Shown: piece after piece, positions 62,701 to 64,000 of the stretch
Layout of the letters: every line of letters starts with the position of its first letter
Position numbering within the stretch: position 1 is the first letter of the stretch
Origin: Eudromia elegans
Lineage: Eukaryota; Chordata; Aves; Tinamiformes; Tinamidae
NCBI GenBank assembly: GCA_003342815.1
Contig: PTEX01000206.1
Span: forward strand, 1,240,001 to 1,304,000
Direction of reading: 5' to 3'
DNA: 64,000 bases
Notes under the pieces: generated by a model
What the model saw: only the letters and a program-made list of their open reading frames with translations
Told to the model about the DNA's origin: nothing
Database searches by the model: none
Position numbers and translations under genes: made by a program

Positions 62701-64000
62701 CAGGGAGGATTTTCTTTCTGCTAAGAGCTAGACAATTCACAGTACAAGGTAGCTCTCCACACCCTACACCTATAGCCTCCGACTCTGAATTTCACCACTG
62801 TGGTTTGAAACATTTGCAATTGAAAAGATGCTTTGAAATAGATTCTTGTTGTGGATTTTGACAATGCTGTATCTCCAAAGCATCGCCACTCTCAGCAAAA
62901 GGTCAATGTCTTTTCCTGGCTTTAGATTCATCATTCAGTGTCTATAAATTTTTCATTCCAAAAATGAGGTGATTTATATCACCTACATGAAGTGGAGTCA
63001 TGGGAATGATGAAATCTCCCTAGCCTCAAGCCTGAGCGAATCAAATTTCCTTTTTTTTTTTATCTTCCAGCACTTAAATCCAGTTTAAAGTTTTTCCTGA
63101 TAAATACCATTTTTTTTTTCAAATAGCACCTTATGTCACCTAAGGTTGCTTATTTTCATGTCCTATTTACTCTTTATTATCCTGCTTCCTGATTCGCTTT
63201 ATTATATGGGTGTCATATAATAACAAGCAACACTTGAATGCTAAGTGATGGAAGGCTACAGGTCAGGGTATTTGTTCAAATCATTTGAATGCTGCTATCT
63301 CCCTATTTTGCAAAAAAACCCACACCTTTTCTCCTCCAGTATAACCCTTTCCTATATAGTTCTGCTAGAGTTAAAATACCAGCTGTGCTCTGCTTGCAAG
63401 GCATCCTTAAAACAAAGCAATACCTCGTTTCAGGAGGCCTGCTAGCATTAATTGTGTGACAGTAGTTTTTTTCCGAGTGACAGGCCCATTAGTCTTTACT
63501 CCTACAAGAGTCTTACTCATCCTTCAGGGTGAGGGAGGAGCCAAAGGATAGACCTCTTCTCTGGGACATGATTGATAAAAGCGGTCTGTGATCCATGAAA
63601 ACATGTCCCTGGAGCAAGAACAAAGGGAAGCGGCACCGAACTGCAGAGATGACGCACTTCTATTGCAACTGTCCTTTCAGTCTAGGACATTATTAAAACC
63701 AAGCAAAACATAACAAAATCAAGCAAGCATGATAAGGAAATAATAATAAAAAATAAACCCACAATATAATTGCAGTTAACTAGTCAATATGAAGTAACTT
63801 TGGAAAAAAAATGCTCAGAATATTGAGCCTATATATATTTCTTTATATTTTGCTTCATCTTCATCCAATGGAATAAATTAACAATTAAAATTATTAAAAA
63901 AGAAAAACAGTTTATTAAAGCATTTCAAGAAGTAGTTTTAATCCTCTTAAGTAGAGGTATGCAAATTGTTTTCATTAGCAGAACAGTGCATGATGGAAAA

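Larger units (their letters stand above)
8825..64000 (-). other. MMP16: MMP16 transcription unit, 3' part (exons 5-10 by the mammalian scheme)
   Basis: Six minus-strand exons join into one open frame encoding 373 C-terminal residues of a membrane-type matrix metalloproteinase. The order is zinc site, proline-rich hinge, four-blade hemopexin domain, stem, transmembrane helix and short tail. Intron phases from 5' to 3' are 1 (before exon 5), 1, 0, 1, 2, 1, and each split codon reads correctly across its junction. MT3-MMP is a cell-surface type I membrane protease that activates pro-MMP2 and cleaves pericellular matrix. The tail (RHILYCKRSMQEWV) and the stem (DDVDIVIKLDNTAST) point to MMP16 rather than MMP24, MMP14 or MMP15. 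Exons 1-4 are not visible; I looked for an exon coding the preceding catalytic segment between 48790 and 64000 and recognised none. Exon numbers assume the ten-exon mammalian structure. Confidence 0.95.
48790..64000 (-). other. MMP16: MMP16 intron 4, partial (15.2 kb visible)
   Basis: Upstream of exon 5 the sequence stays non-coding to the window edge. It is AT-rich, with GC-richer blocks near 54.3-54.8, 55.3-55.5, 58.0-58.4 and 61.4-61.7 kb and an old CR1 copy at 59.3-59.8 kb. No segment encoding the preceding part of the catalytic domain was found, so exon 4 lies further upstream. Confidence 0.75.

Noticed and set aside
48790-64000. Search for MMP16 exon 4 (segment before the zinc motif)
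   Set aside because: No minus-strand segment resembling the expected catalytic sequence with splice sites was found, so exon 4 is taken to lie outside the window.

Overview
The window looks like a piece of a bird (sauropsid) nuclear genome. It is AT-rich, non-operonic sequence with introns of several kilobases and microsatellites. It also carries copies of CR1, the dominant LINE family of birds and reptiles, both a fairly well preserved bird-type copy and much older ones. A run of N at 10728-10763 shows that it comes from a draft assembly.

One gene is recognisable: MMP16 (MT3-MMP, membrane-type matrix metalloproteinase 3), read from the minus strand. Six coding exons are present, from high to low coordinate: zinc-binding catalytic exon (48628-48789), hinge and start of the hemopexin domain (45855-46072), three internal hemopexin exons (24345-24483, 18084-18234, 13357-13472), and the last coding exon (8825-9159). 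The last exon holds the final hemopexin blade, stem, transmembrane helix and cytoplasmic tail. All visible junctions are GT-AG, their phases agree, and the 1121 nt encode the last 373 residues plus a stop. The signal peptide, propeptide, furin site and first half of the catalytic domain must lie beyond base 64000.

Layout: 1-8824 is the region downstream of the stop codon, probably mostly a long 3' UTR. It contains an 18-bp perfect inverted-repeat pair (7404-7421 / 7868-7885) that resembles the ends of a small piggyBac-like element. Intron 9 (9160-13356) carries a 599-bp polypurine (GAAA)n tract with the assembly gap. Introns 8 and 7 are 4.6 and 6.1 kb. Intron 6 is a 21.4-kb AT-rich stretch with CR1 pieces and a coding-like but broken segment. 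Intron 5 (2.6 kb) contains 17 copies of TTTTA. From 48790 to the end is part of intron 4, with an old sense-strand CR1 copy and two GC-richer blocks that may be conserved non-coding elements.

No tRNA, rRNA, CRISPR array or second protein-coding gene was recognised. I found no clearly new biological system. The most interesting leads are the terminal-inverted-repeat element and the microRNA-like site inside it, the weak exon 8 donor with an immediate intronic stop, the polypurine tract, and the unexplained blocks in introns 4 and 6.
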